64,000 nucleotides of DNA. It comes from an uncultured Flavobacteriaceae bacterium. Lineage in GTDB: Bacteria > Bacteroidota > Bacteroidia > Flavobacteriales > Flavobacteriaceae. The stretch spans positions 310,001 through 374,000 of the forward strand of contig CANMRV010000002.1 in assembly GCA_947500435.1 (NCBI GenBank), read 5' to 3'. This document shows positions 42,948 to 51,684 of the stretch, in pieces; positions within the stretch are counted from its first letter, which is position 1; each line of letters begins with the position of its first letter. The notes beneath the pieces were generated by a model that saw only the letters and a program-made list of their open reading frames with translations, was not told the origin of the DNA and made no database searches. A program made the position numbers and the translations under genes.

Positions 42948-45548
42948 TTAGTTAACCAATTCATTTTGATTTCTAAAGACCAATTTACCGTCAAAAGAGT
43001 CTATTAAAACTATGCTATCTGTTTTGATAGTTCCGCCTAATATTTCTTTGGATAGATTGTTAAGAACCTCTTTTTGAATCACTCGTTTGATGGGTCTAGC
43101 TCCGTATTGCGGGTCGTATCCTTTTTCGGAAAGATGCTGAATCGCTTCGTCTGTAGCATCTATGGTAATATTTTGTTGTGCTACCATTTTCTTCAATTGA
43201 TTTAATTGTAACCTCACAATCTTGGTAATGTCTTCCTTGTTCAAGGGGGTGAACATGATAATATCATCAATTCGATTTAGGAACTCCGGCCGAACAGATC
43301 GTTTCAACAGTCCGAGAACTTCTACACGGGCACTCTCCGTTGCACTTTCAATATTCTTAGTATTTTCGAACTTCTCTTGAATAATATGACTTCCGATGTT
43401 ACTAGTCATGATAATGATTGCATTTTTGAAATCTGCAACTCGCCCTTTATTATCTGTCAATCTTCCTTCATCAAGAACTTGAAGCAAAACATTGAAGGTA
43501 TCGGGGTGAGCTTTTTCGATCTCATCTAATAAAACAACAGAGTAGGGGCGACGCCTCACAGCTTCCGTAAGCTGTCCGCCTTCGTCATAACCGACATATC
43601 CTGGAGGTGCACCTACCAAGCGGCTAACCGAATGACTTTCTTGATATTCACTCATATCAATTCGGGTCATCGCATTCTCGTCATCGAAAAGATAAGATGC
43701 CAGAGTTTTTGCCAGCTCAGTTTTACCAACTCCAGTAGTTCCCAAGAACAAGAAGGAACCTATGGGTTTTTTGGTATCCTGTAAGCCCGCCCTGCTTCTT
43801 CTTATTGCATCGGAAACTGCAGCAATTGCTTCCTCTTGACCAACAACCCTTTTGTGTAGAACATTTTCTAGTTGTAACAACTTTTCACGTTCACTTTGGA
43901 GCATTTTGGTTACTGGAATTCCGGTCCATTTTGCTACAACTTCTGCGATATCCTCGTTGGTTACTTCTTCTTTTATTAAGGTTCCAACTTCCTGTTGCTG
44001 ATGTAGCTCTTGCTGCAGACGCTCCAGGTTTTCTTGGGCATCCTTTATTTTTCCGTATCTGAGTTCTGCTACTTTCCCATAATCACCATTACGTTCAGCA
44101 CGTTCAGCCTCTTGCTTGAAGTTTTCAATATCCTGTTTGGTTTTTTGAATATTGTCGACTACTATTTTTTCGCTTTCCCACTTGGCGAAAATTTCATTTC
44201 GTTCTTCCTTCAGATTTGCCAAGTCCACATTCAGCGATTTCAGTTTTGCTTTATCATCTTCCCGTTTTATAGCTTCTATCTCAATTTCCAATTGCATGAT
44301 CTTTCGATCTAGAACATCCAATTCTTCAGGCTTTGAATTGATTTCCATTCTGAGCTTAGAAGCAGCCTCATCCATTAAATCAATTGCCTTGTCTGGTAAG
44401 AAGCGGCTTGTGATATATCGCTGCGAAAGCTCTACGGCGGCGATAACAGCTTCATCCTTAATCCGGACTTTGTGATGCGCTTCGTATTTTTCTTTGATTC
44501 CCCTAAGAATCGAGATGGCGCTTTCCGTATCGGGTTCATTTACAATTACCTTTTGAAATCTACGCTCTAGGGCCTTGTCTTGCTCAAAGTATTTTTGATA
44601 CTCGTCTAAAGTGGTTGCTCCTATTGCTCTAAGTTCTCCGCGAGCTAAAGCAGGTTTCAAAATATTCGCCGCATCCATAGCGCCTTGACCACCACCGGCG
44701 CCGACCAAAGTATGTATCTCATCAATAAACAAAACAATATCACCGTCCGAAGTGGTTACTTCTTTGATAACTGATTTTAAACGCTCCTCAAATTCACCTT
44801 TATATTTAGCTCCTGCTATTAAGGCTCCCATATCCAAAGAATAAATTATTTTATCCTTTAGATTTTCAGGTACGTCGCCTTGTATAATACGATGTGCCAA
44901 ACCCTCCGCGATGGCTGTTTTACCAGTGCCAGGTTCCCCAACCAAAATCGGATTGTTTTTTGTTCTCCTTGATAAAATTTGAAGAATGCGTCGAATCTCC
45001 TCGTCTCTACCTATTACGGGGTCTAGTTTTCCACTATCTGCAAGGGCGTTGAGATTATTGGCATACTTATCTAAAGAATTATAGGTTTCTTCAGCACTTT
45101 GAGAAGTGACCTTTCCGCCTTTACGAAGTTCTTCAATTGCAGCTTTTAAATCCTTTTCCGTTGCACCTTGATCCTTTAGAATTTGGGCAATCTTACTTTT
45201 TGATTTTAAAATTGCAAGTAATAGGTGTTCTATGGATACGAATTCGTCTTCCATTTTTTTGGCAATGATACTGGCCTCATTTAGTGCTTTGTTCGCCTCA
45301 CGTGATATCATAAGCTCTCCACCTGAAACTTTAGGGAAGTTTTCCAGCTCCTTTTCAAGAATTTGTTTCAGAAGATCAACATTGATGTTGAGTTTCTTCA
45401 ATATAAAAGGCAGCACATTTTCATCCACTTCTGAAATGGCCTTGAAAAGGTGTTCGCTTTCAATTTGTTGATGCCCCATTTCTTGCGCTAGCAGCTGCGC
45501 TTGCTGGAGGGCTTCTTGTGACTTAATGGTATAATTATTAAAATTCAT
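42948..45548 (-). CDS. clpB: ATP-dependent disaggregase ClpB
   Basis: 866 residues, full length. N-terminal Clp repeats ([20 protein letters not shown]), AAA-1 with Walker [15 protein letters not shown], the coiled-coil middle domain (about 400-525; [20 protein letters not shown]) that is specific to ClpB, AAA-2 with [14 protein letters not shown] and the C-terminal domain ([17 protein letters not shown]). It dissolves protein aggregates with DnaK. It is divergent from ytxJ; an inverted repeat between them may control it under stress. Confidence 0.98.
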   Translation of the reverse strand: MNFNNYTIKSQEALQQAQLLAQEMGHQQIESEHLFKAISEVDENVLPFILKKLNINVDLLKQILEKELENFPKVSGGELMISREANKALNEASIIAKKMEDEFVSIEHLLLAILKSKSKIAQILKDQGATEKDLKAAIEELRKGGKVTSQSAEETYNSLDKYANNLNALADSGKLDPVIGRDEEIRRILQILSRRTKNNPILVGEPGTGKTAIAEGLAHRIIQGDVPENLKDKIIYSLDMGALIAGAKYKGEFEERLKSVIKEVTTSDGDIVLFIDEIHTLVGAGGGQGAMDAANILKPALARGELRAIGATTLDEYQKYFEQDKALERRFQKVIVNEPDTESAISILRGIKEKYEAHHKVRIKDEAVIAAVELSQRYITSRFLPDKAIDLMDEAASKLRMEINSKPEELDVLDRKIMQLEIEIEAIKREDDKAKLKSLNVDLANLKEERNEIFAKWESEKIVVDNIQKTKQDIENFKQEAERAERNGDYGKVAELRYGKIKDAQENLERLQQELHQQQEVGTLIKEEVTNEDIAEVVAKWTGIPVTKMLQSEREKLLQLENVLHKRVVGQEEAIAAVSDAIRRSRAGLQDTKKPIGSFLFLGTTGVGKTELAKTLASYLFDDENAMTRIDMSEYQESHSVSRLVGAPPGYVGYDEGGQLTEAVRRRPYSVVLLDEIEKAHPDTFNVLLQVLDEGRLTDNKGRVADFKNAIIIMTSNIGSHIIQEKFENTKNIESATESARVEVLGLLKRSVRPEFLNRIDDIIMFTPLNKEDITKIVRLQLNQLKKMVAQQNITIDATDEAIQHLSEKGYDPQYGARPIKRVIQKEVLNNLSKEILGGTIKTDSIVLIDSFDGKLVFRNQNELVN

Positions 45549-45617
45549 TTCTGTATATTTTTTGGGAATGTTTACTTTTGATAGCTATAGATCAACAACC
45601 TTACCAATACGAATGTT

Positions 45618-45632
45618 GCGACAAAATGTCGC
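45618..45632. promoter_or_regulatory. Inverted repeat in the clpB-ytxJ intergenic region
   Basis: GCGACA-AAA-TGTCGC is a perfect palindrome 70 bp upstream of clpB. A degenerate copy (GGACATTTCGACAG, reading as ATGTC on the other strand) is at 45651-45664 nearer ytxJ. It could be a stress operator for one or both genes. Confidence 0.45.
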
Positions 45633-45721
45633 TTAGTTTCAATAAAAACAGGACATTTCGACAGTTGTAAGTATTTATGTGGACTACGACTTATTCAAGG
45701 TAATTAATAGAATTTAAAACT

Positions 45722-46117
45722 ATGGGAGTTTTTGGTAGCTTGTTTGGGGGCAAAGGAGATAAAGAGAAGAAAGAGGAGAAAAGTATTCCATGGATAGCTT
45801 TGACCTCACTTGAACAATTGGATGAAATTGAGAAAAAATCAATCTCCAAACCCCAAGTTATTTTCAAACATTCTACCACATGTGGAATTAGTAGAATGGT
45901 TATCAATATGTTTAAAAGTAGCTATGGACTAACGGAAAACCAGGCGGATTTATACTACTTAGACCTACATGCCTTTCGGGAAGTATCGAATGAAGTAGGG
46001 TACAAGTTTCAAGTGATGCATCAATCGCCACAGCTGTTGGTAATTAAAAACGGTACAACAGTGGCGCATTCATCACATGGCGCAATTGCGGAAGTTGACT
46101 TGCAAAAATTTATGTAA
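45722..46117 (+). CDS. ytxJ: Bacillithiol system redox-active protein YtxJ
   Basis: 131 residues. The thioredoxin-like fold has a single active Cys in IFKHSTTCGISRMV, with YLDLHAFREVSNEVG and HQSPQLLVIKNGTTVAHSSH including the cis-Pro loop. It is the monothiol bacilliredoxin-type family YtxJ/DUF2847, which implies that the organism makes bacillithiol. An N-terminal Gly-Lys-rich stretch precedes the domain. It is divergent from clpB. Confidence 0.92.
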   Translation: MGVFGSLFGGKGDKEKKEEKSIPWIALTSLEQLDEIEKKSISKPQVIFKHSTTCGISRMVINMFKSSYGLTENQADLYYLDLHAFREVSNEVGYKFQVMHQSPQLLVIKNGTTVAHSSHGAIAEVDLQKFM

Positions 46118-46118
46118 T

Positions 46119-46163
46119 AAAAAACGCCCTTGTTTTGCATTCAGCTAAACAAAGGCGTTCTTA
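46119..46163. terminator. Bidirectional terminator between ytxJ and the 46179-47366 gene
   Basis: Arms AACGCCCTTGTTT (46123-46135) and AAACAAAGGCGTT (46147-46159) with one mismatch; A and T runs lie on both sides, so it can serve both convergent genes. Confidence 0.8.
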
Positions 46164-46178
46164 CTTTCTAAGGGATAG

Positions 46179-47366
46179 TTAGTTAAATCGATGTCTACCT
46201 GCTATCGATTTTATTCTTGCTTTTATATCTTCACCGGCATCGTAGACCATCTGCTCATTACTTGGAAAAGGAAGGGCAACTTGATCTAAGTAAGGTCTTA
46301 AATCATTGTCCAAAGCTCGTTTGTCACCGTCACTATTAGCGTAGATATGTTCAAAAATGAACTCACTAGCCAATGGATATGAATTCAATTGTTGTTTGGT
46401 TTTGTAATCTAGATAAATTACGTTTCCGGCCACTCGTGCAGATTTAAACTGTGTGAACTGATTAAATCTACATCGAACGGTTTTGAATTTGTCAATTTTA
46501 ATCTTGTTGCCAAGACTGTCCTTTACAACATTACCATTTGAATCTGTGGCATATTTGTAACCATCTTTGATTTGTTTTTCCCTGATGATTTCCTTTTCAC
46601 TTAATTGCTCCGGAGAAATGTCAATTTGATTAAAGGAAACTTGCATGCCATAATCATATTTGATATTTGATACCGGATTACTGTGGTACTTTGTCCAAAG
46701 ATCATCTAAACCAAAAGTGTTGAAATTCAACAATTCCTCTGATAGTCGAACAGGAATTATCTGATTCGAATTATTTAGGACTTGGACCTCTACATAGTCA
46801 ATTCCTTTTTCATGGGCCTCTTCAATCTTTTGTCTTGTATCTTCAAAACCAGGGTTGATTTCTTCCAGATACACAAAATCATTATAGGCTTTTCTATAAT
46901 CTTGCTTTGTTGAAGCATTTGCCAATAGATCTTCAGCATTATCAAAAAGATACTCAGATAAGTCCTCTTTATAGTCTATGATGTCATTTTCATAGTTGCT
47001 AAAAGAAAACTCAGCATTTCTATTTTCCTCAGTAATCCTGAGTGGTAATAGTGGTCGTATTCTTTCTTGAATATCCCGTAAACTGACGTAGCTTTTATAG
47101 ATGTTTTCATAACTAGCCTCATTACCGTCTTTTTCTAAGAAAGCAATGTACTTTAATTCGCGCTCGGTATTTTTCTTAAAAGCATCTTCTAGAAGTACAA
47201 TGTAAGGTTGATGGCTTTTTTTCGTTTTGTTTTCCGCTAAATTTTGGAGTGCATTGTTTATGGCGTTCGAATAATCACCTGCATTTAGGGCTTTTTGCGT
47301 TTTCTTTACGCCTCCACATGCAATTAATAAAACCAAAACAGGTACTAAGAGTATAATTTTCTTCAT
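46179..47366 (-). CDS. Lipoprotein of unknown function, TPR-like N-terminus
   Basis: 395 residues with a lipoprotein signal (MKKIILLVPVLVLLIAC). The N-terminal part (KALNAGDYSNAINNALQNLA, YRKAYNDFVYLEEINPGF) has a helical-repeat look like TPR units; the C-terminal part is beta-rich (VEVQVLNNSNQIIPVRLSEE, VRCRFNQFTQFKSARVAGNV). I do not recognise a characterised family. A structural or assembly role at the outer membrane is a guess only. It stands alone between two terminators or gaps. Confidence 0.75.
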   Translation of the reverse strand: MKKIILLVPVLVLLIACGGVKKTQKALNAGDYSNAINNALQNLAENKTKKSHQPYIVLLEDAFKKNTERELKYIAFLEKDGNEASYENIYKSYVSLRDIQERIRPLLPLRITEENRNAEFSFSNYENDIIDYKEDLSEYLFDNAEDLLANASTKQDYRKAYNDFVYLEEINPGFEDTRQKIEEAHEKGIDYVEVQVLNNSNQIIPVRLSEELLNFNTFGLDDLWTKYHSNPVSNIKYDYGMQVSFNQIDISPEQLSEKEIIREKQIKDGYKYATDSNGNVVKDSLGNKIKIDKFKTVRCRFNQFTQFKSARVAGNVIYLDYKTKQQLNSYPLASEFIFEHIYANSDGDKRALDNDLRPYLDQVALPFPSNEQMVYDAGEDIKARIKSIAGRHRFN

Positions 47367-47486
47367 AATAGATGTATTTACGGTTTGGGGTTGTTAATTC
47401 AACAGCCATGCCAAAACGTATTTACCTCTAACGATAAAACAACAAATTATCGTATAACTGCGGGAGAATAAAGGCTGAGCTGTAAA

Positions 47487-48773
47487 TTATTTTTCTTGTA
47501 CCAGAGCCGGAAGTAACTTTGTAGACACCTCACCGAATCCAACATGAACACCATTTTTTTGACAATATCCAGTTAAAATAACAGTATCATTATCTTCAAT
47601 AAATTTTCTTGTTTCACCGTCATTTAGGGGAACAGGTTTCGTTCCTTGCCATGAAAGTTCAAGCATGGAACCATAGGAGTCAGGGGTAGGGCCTGATATA
47701 GTGCCGCTTCCCATCATGTCGCCACTATTTACGATGCAACCGTTAATAGTGTGGTGCGCCAATTGTTGCGCCATTGTCCAATACATATATTTAAAATTGG
47801 ATTTAGAAACTGTGGTCGACTCTTTGTTTTCGGGCTGAATAGCCACCTCTAGATGTATATCAAAACTATGCTTCCCCGTTTGTTGTAAATAAGGAAAAGG
47901 TTGTGGGTCTTGCTTCGGACTTTCAACTCTAAAGGGTTCTAGAGCATCCATGGTCACAATCCATGGAGAAATTGAGGAGGCAAAATTCTTTGCTAAAAAA
48001 GGGCCCAAAGGTACATATTCCCATTTTTGAATATCTCTCGCACTCCAGTCATTAAAAAGGACCATTCCGAAAATATAATCTTCTGCATCTTCGATAGAAA
48101 CTGGTTCTCCCAAGGTGTTGGCATCAGTTGTAATAAACGCCATTTCTAATTCAAAATCTACTAATCTTGATGGACCGAAAATAGGTTTATCGGCTCCTTT
48201 TGGAAACTGTTGTCCTAAAGGTCTGCGTATAGGCGTTCCACTGGGGATAATCGTTGAACTCCTTCCATGATATCCTACTGGAATATGAAGCCAGTTCGGC
48301 ATAAGCGCATTTTCAGGGTCTCTAAACATGGTGCCAACATTTGTTGCATGCTCTTTGCTAGAATAAAAATCTGTATAATCACCTATTTGAACCGGAAGCT
48401 TCATTTCTATTTCATCCATAGAAAAAAGAACTACTGCTTGATGTTCTTGATTATTTTGAAGGCTTGTGTTATCAACATCAAAGATTTCACTAATCCGATT
48501 TCGAACCGCACGCCAAGTTTTTTTTCCATCAGATATAAAGTCGTTCAGGGTGTCTTGCAGGAAAATATCTTCCGTTAAGGGAATACCTTCAAAATATCCC
48601 AATTGGTGCAAAGCTCCTAAATCAATTGCGAAATCACCGATTCTGGTTCCAATAGTTATGATATCATCTCTAGTCAAAAAAACTCCGAAAGGAATATTTT
48701 GAATGGGGAAATCAGAATTTTCGGCTACTTCGAGCCAAGTCTTTTTATTCGGATTGTTTGTATTTGAAGGCAT
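47487..48773 (-). CDS. fahA: Fumarylacetoacetase
   Basis: 428 residues, the length of the eukaryote-like FAH. N-terminal SH3-like domain (FPIQNIPFGVFLTRDDIITI), then the FAH fold with YTDFYSSKEHATNVGTMFRD, WLHIPVGYHGRSSTIIPSGT, LVDFELEMAFI metal ligands, FNDWSARDIQKWEYVPLGPF and NSGDMMGSGTISGPTPDSYG. It cleaves fumarylacetoacetate to fumarate and acetoacetate, the last step of tyrosine catabolism. The other tyrosine genes are not in the window. Confidence 0.96.
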   Translation of the reverse strand: MPSNTNNPNKKTWLEVAENSDFPIQNIPFGVFLTRDDIITIGTRIGDFAIDLGALHQLGYFEGIPLTEDIFLQDTLNDFISDGKKTWRAVRNRISEIFDVDNTSLQNNQEHQAVVLFSMDEIEMKLPVQIGDYTDFYSSKEHATNVGTMFRDPENALMPNWLHIPVGYHGRSSTIIPSGTPIRRPLGQQFPKGADKPIFGPSRLVDFELEMAFITTDANTLGEPVSIEDAEDYIFGMVLFNDWSARDIQKWEYVPLGPFLAKNFASSISPWIVTMDALEPFRVESPKQDPQPFPYLQQTGKHSFDIHLEVAIQPENKESTTVSKSNFKYMYWTMAQQLAHHTINGCIVNSGDMMGSGTISGPTPDSYGSMLELSWQGTKPVPLNDGETRKFIEDNDTVILTGYCQKNGVHVGFGEVSTKLLPALVQEK

Positions 48774-48850
48774 AGAGAAATTGTTAATTTGTATTTGATA
48801 AATTCCTGTTCAAATATATTCTTTTCTTCCAATTTACTCTTCGCAATTTG

Positions 48851-48858
48851 TACTTTTG
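48851..48858 (+). promoter_or_regulatory. Candidate -7 box of glyA
   Basis: TACTTTTG fits TAnnTTTG, 21 bp before the glyA ATG. No convincing -33 element. Confidence 0.45.
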
Positions 48859-48878
48859 CTCTTCATTTAACATAAACC

Positions 48879-50159
48879 ATGAATATGCAACGTGACGAGA
48901 TAATTTTTGACCTAATTAACGATGAGAAAGAGCGTCAGCTTAGTGGAATAGAACTTATAGCTTCGGAAAATTTTACAAGTCCGCAAGTAATGGAAGCTTG
49001 TGGTTCGGTGCTAACCAATAAGTATGCTGAGGGTTATCCCGGAAAGCGTTATTACGGTGGTTGCGAGGTTGTTGATAAAATCGAACAATTGGCGATAGAT
49101 CGTGCCAAACAATTGTTTGGAGCAGATTATGCTAATGTGCAGCCACATTCGGGCTCACAAGCCAATGCATCTGTATATCATGCCTGTTTGAAACCAGGAG
49201 ATACTATTCTTGGTTTTGATTTATCTCATGGCGGGCATTTAACGCACGGTTCTCCAGTAAATTTTTCTGGAAGATTGTACAATCCCGTTTTTTACGGAGT
49301 GGAAGAAGAGACCGGGGTTTTGAATTATGACACTATTCAAGAGATTGCCATGCGTGAAAAACCTAAAATGATAATAGCAGGAGCTTCTGCCTATTCAAGA
49401 GATATGGATTTTGAACGTTTTCGAGAAATTGCCGACAGCGTTGGAGCTCTCTTACTGGCTGATATTTCTCATCCTGCAGGTTTAATTGCCAAGGGAATAT
49501 TGAATGACCCGATTCCACATTGCCATATTGTAACGACTACGACACATAAAACACTGCGAGGTCCAAGAGGAGGACTTATACTTATGGGGAAAGATTTTGA
49601 CAATCCGTTTGGAATTACTTTAAAAAATGGAAGTCTCAGAAAAATGTCGGCATTATTAAATTTAGCCGTTTTCCCTGGAAATCAAGGTGGTCCATTAGAG
49701 CATATTATTGCAGGAAAGGCAATTGCATTTGGAGAGGCTTTAGGAGATAATTTTCTTCATTACATGCTTCAAGTGAAGAAAAACGCGGAAGCAATGGCTG
49801 CTGCTTTTGTTGCAAAAGACTATCATATTATTTCTGGAGGAACAGACAATCATATGATGCTGATCGACCTACGAAATAAGAATATCACTGGCAAAGATGC
49901 TGAAAAAGTGTTGGTGAAGGCAGATATTACTGCAAACAAGAATATGGTGCCTTTCGATGACAAATCACCTTTTGTTACTTCAGGAATTCGATTTGGAACT
50001 GCGGCAATCACTACTAGAGGCTTGGTTGAAAGTGATATGTCAACCATTGTTGATTTGGTGGATGAAGTTTTGACGAATGCGGAAGATGAAGTCGTTGTCT
50101 CTAAGGTCAAATCAAAAGTTAATCAACTGATGAATGGCAGAGCTCTTTTTAATGCGTAA
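48879..50159 (+). CDS. glyA: Serine hydroxymethyltransferase
   Basis: 426 residues (or 424 if the ATG at 48885 is used). Hallmarks: [60 protein letters not shown], and the PLP Lys at residue 224 in [13 protein letters not shown]. It interconverts serine and glycine with tetrahydrofolate and supplies one-carbon units. It is convergent with the unknown gene at 50184, 24 bp away, and no terminator is obvious between them. Confidence 0.97.
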   Translation: MNMQRDEIIFDLINDEKERQLSGIELIASENFTSPQVMEACGSVLTNKYAEGYPGKRYYGGCEVVDKIEQLAIDRAKQLFGADYANVQPHSGSQANASVYHACLKPGDTILGFDLSHGGHLTHGSPVNFSGRLYNPVFYGVEEETGVLNYDTIQEIAMREKPKMIIAGASAYSRDMDFERFREIADSVGALLLADISHPAGLIAKGILNDPIPHCHIVTTTTHKTLRGPRGGLILMGKDFDNPFGITLKNGSLRKMSALLNLAVFPGNQGGPLEHIIAGKAIAFGEALGDNFLHYMLQVKKNAEAMAAAFVAKDYHIISGGTDNHMMLIDLRNKNITGKDAEKVLVKADITANKNMVPFDDKSPFVTSGIRFGTAAITTRGLVESDMSTIVDLVDEVLTNAEDEVVVSKVKSKVNQLMNGRALFNA

Positions 50160-50183
50160 TAAAAGTAAGACCGATATAAAGAC

Positions 50184-50840
50184 CTATCTATTAAGCATTT
50201 GAAGATTGCCCTTGATGATTGATTGATTTTTCAAATCATAAACTACAGCCTCGTCTTCTGAATAATAGTATAATCCCCAATAACTGAAATAGTCTTGTTC
50301 GCTATTATTCCCCGATTTAATATTCATTAGAAGGGTGTGCTCATTCTCCATAACATTGTCTTCAAAGACGGGAATGTAAACCTCAAATGGAATTTCAGTA
50401 AATCCTTTCGTGAAATGAATAACGTGTTGGTTCAATTTGATAAGAATATTTTCTAGCTGCAATGAAATGCTCTCGTTGTATATTCTATTGACAATTATCG
50501 AAGTGTCTTTTAAAAATAGAGAAAATTCTTCGACTTCTATTGGCAAGTCATTACACTCCTTCAATTGTTGAAGTGCACCAGCAAAGGATTTTTTCGGAGA
50601 TTGAAAGTTCCCCCAAGTCTCTTTTTCAAAATGGTGCAAGGTTTCAGTCAATCCGAAATTACAATCTAATTCAATGACAAGGTTCACCGAAAAATTCGAA
50701 GTAGAACAATTTCGTACTGTTACTTGAGAAAAAAAATGTTTTTCTAAATTTTTGGTAAAGCAATCAAGACCTTCTATTTCTAAATTCTTGTTAAATCCAA
50801 CGCGTGAAAAATTATCAAAATCATCCTTGTTTAACGGCAT
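50184..50840 (-). CDS. Unknown protein, putative target of the two-component locus
   Basis: 218 residues, no signal peptide, no membrane helix and no family that I recognise. It is acidic with four scattered Cys and aromatic-rich segments (SEQDYFSYWGLYYYSEDEAV near the C-terminus, ETLHHFEKETWGNFQSPKKS in the middle). Its promoter region (50873-50935) has the same AAAACC-N13-GGTTTTC element and the same spacing to the -7 box as the LytTR gene at 54183-54914, which suggests that it belongs to the same regulon. It is downstream of the response regulator gene on the same strand, but with its own promoter. Function unknown. Confidence 0.7.
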   Translation of the reverse strand: MPLNKDDFDNFSRVGFNKNLEIEGLDCFTKNLEKHFFSQVTVRNCSTSNFSVNLVIELDCNFGLTETLHHFEKETWGNFQSPKKSFAGALQQLKECNDLPIEVEEFSLFLKDTSIIVNRIYNESISLQLENILIKLNQHVIHFTKGFTEIPFEVYIPVFEDNVMENEHTLLMNIKSGNNSEQDYFSYWGLYYYSEDEAVVYDLKNQSIIKGNLQMLNR

Positions 50841-50872
50841 ACGGCAATAATAAAATGGTTAGCTCTTGGCAG

Positions 50873-50935
50873 TAAAGTTAATTTTAAACCATTTCATACC
50901 ACCATATAAAAACCGTATAAATATGGAGGTTTTCC
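50873..50935 (-). promoter_or_regulatory. Promoter of the 218-residue unknown gene with AAAACC-N13-GGTTTTC element
   Basis: Read on the minus strand: GGAAAACC, 13 bases, GGTTTT, 28 bases, then the -7-like TAACTTTA (50873-50880). The half-sites are at 50928-50935 and 50909-50914. The spacer shares TATAAA at the same offset with the matching element at 54967-54994. The position upstream of the expected -33 region is that of an activator site. Confidence 0.6.
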
Positions 50936-51012
50936 TTGTTAACCGAACTCTGAATTCCTTAAGATTCTGATTATTAGATAATTAAATTAAGAAGAGTTGC
51001 TGAAAAACTCGA

Positions 51013-51681
51013 TTAAATGAAGCCTTTTTTTCGTGCTTCTTCGATTAGGGTTATGTCATTGCCGCTTTCTATACCAAAAAGTGTTTTTAATTGTCGTTTA
51101 CGAGACTCAACGGTAGTGGTTGCTGAAGAGATGAGAGGTGCGATGTCTTTTGTTCTGGTTCCAATTGATAAATAGTATAATATTTTTTTATCAAGTTCAT
51201 CAACAACAATGTCGCTAGTCATACGCCTTCTGATAGCAGCAAAAGCACCTGCAGTATAGTAGGGCGGTTTTGTAATGACTGTTTCTACCATGGTTCTTAG
51301 GGATTTTTCATCGATTTCAGATTTAACCATGTAGCCATCAGGGTCTACCGATTTGAAAATACTGTTTATACGAAGGTTATCACTGAAAGAAGACATGAAA
51401 ACTACTTTAGATTCAGGGGATATTTTCCGAGCTAAGATACCTAAGTCTTCTCCGCTTCTAATTTCATTTGAATGAGCGGGAAATAATTGTATGTCAAGTA
51501 AGATGATATCATATTTTAACGATCGAGCTGAAAATTCAATTTTTTCCTGTCCCATTTCAAAAGAAGTGGCAATATCCACTCTCACTTCAAAATTTTCAAA
51601 GGGCTCTCCCTCTAGAATGTATTTATAGCCCGTTGTAGTCATCTCATGATCATCGATGGCTAAAATGCGTATTACTTCCAT
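51013..51681 (-). CDS. NarL/LuxR-type response regulator
   Basis: 222 residues. Canonical receiver: acidic pair in LAIDDHEMTT, phospho-acceptor Asp63 in ILLDIQL, the Ser in VFMSSFSD and Lys in YMVKSE. The C-terminal helix-turn-helix (LDKKILYYLSIGTRTKDIAP, then SATTTVESRKRQLKTLFGIE) is NarL/LuxR-like. It starts three bases after the stop of the TPR histidine kinase, with which it forms a standard pair. A short peptide gene and a LytTR gene lie upstream on the same strand. Confidence 0.92.
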   Translation of the reverse strand: MEVIRILAIDDHEMTTTGYKYILEGEPFENFEVRVDIATSFEMGQEKIEFSARSLKYDIILLDIQLFPAHSNEIRSGEDLGILARKISPESKVVFMSSFSDNLRINSIFKSVDPDGYMVKSEIDEKSLRTMVETVITKPPYYTAGAFAAIRRRMTSDIVVDELDKKILYYLSIGTRTKDIAPLISSATTTVESRKRQLKTLFGIESGNDITLIEEARKKGFI

Positions 51682-51684
51682 ATA

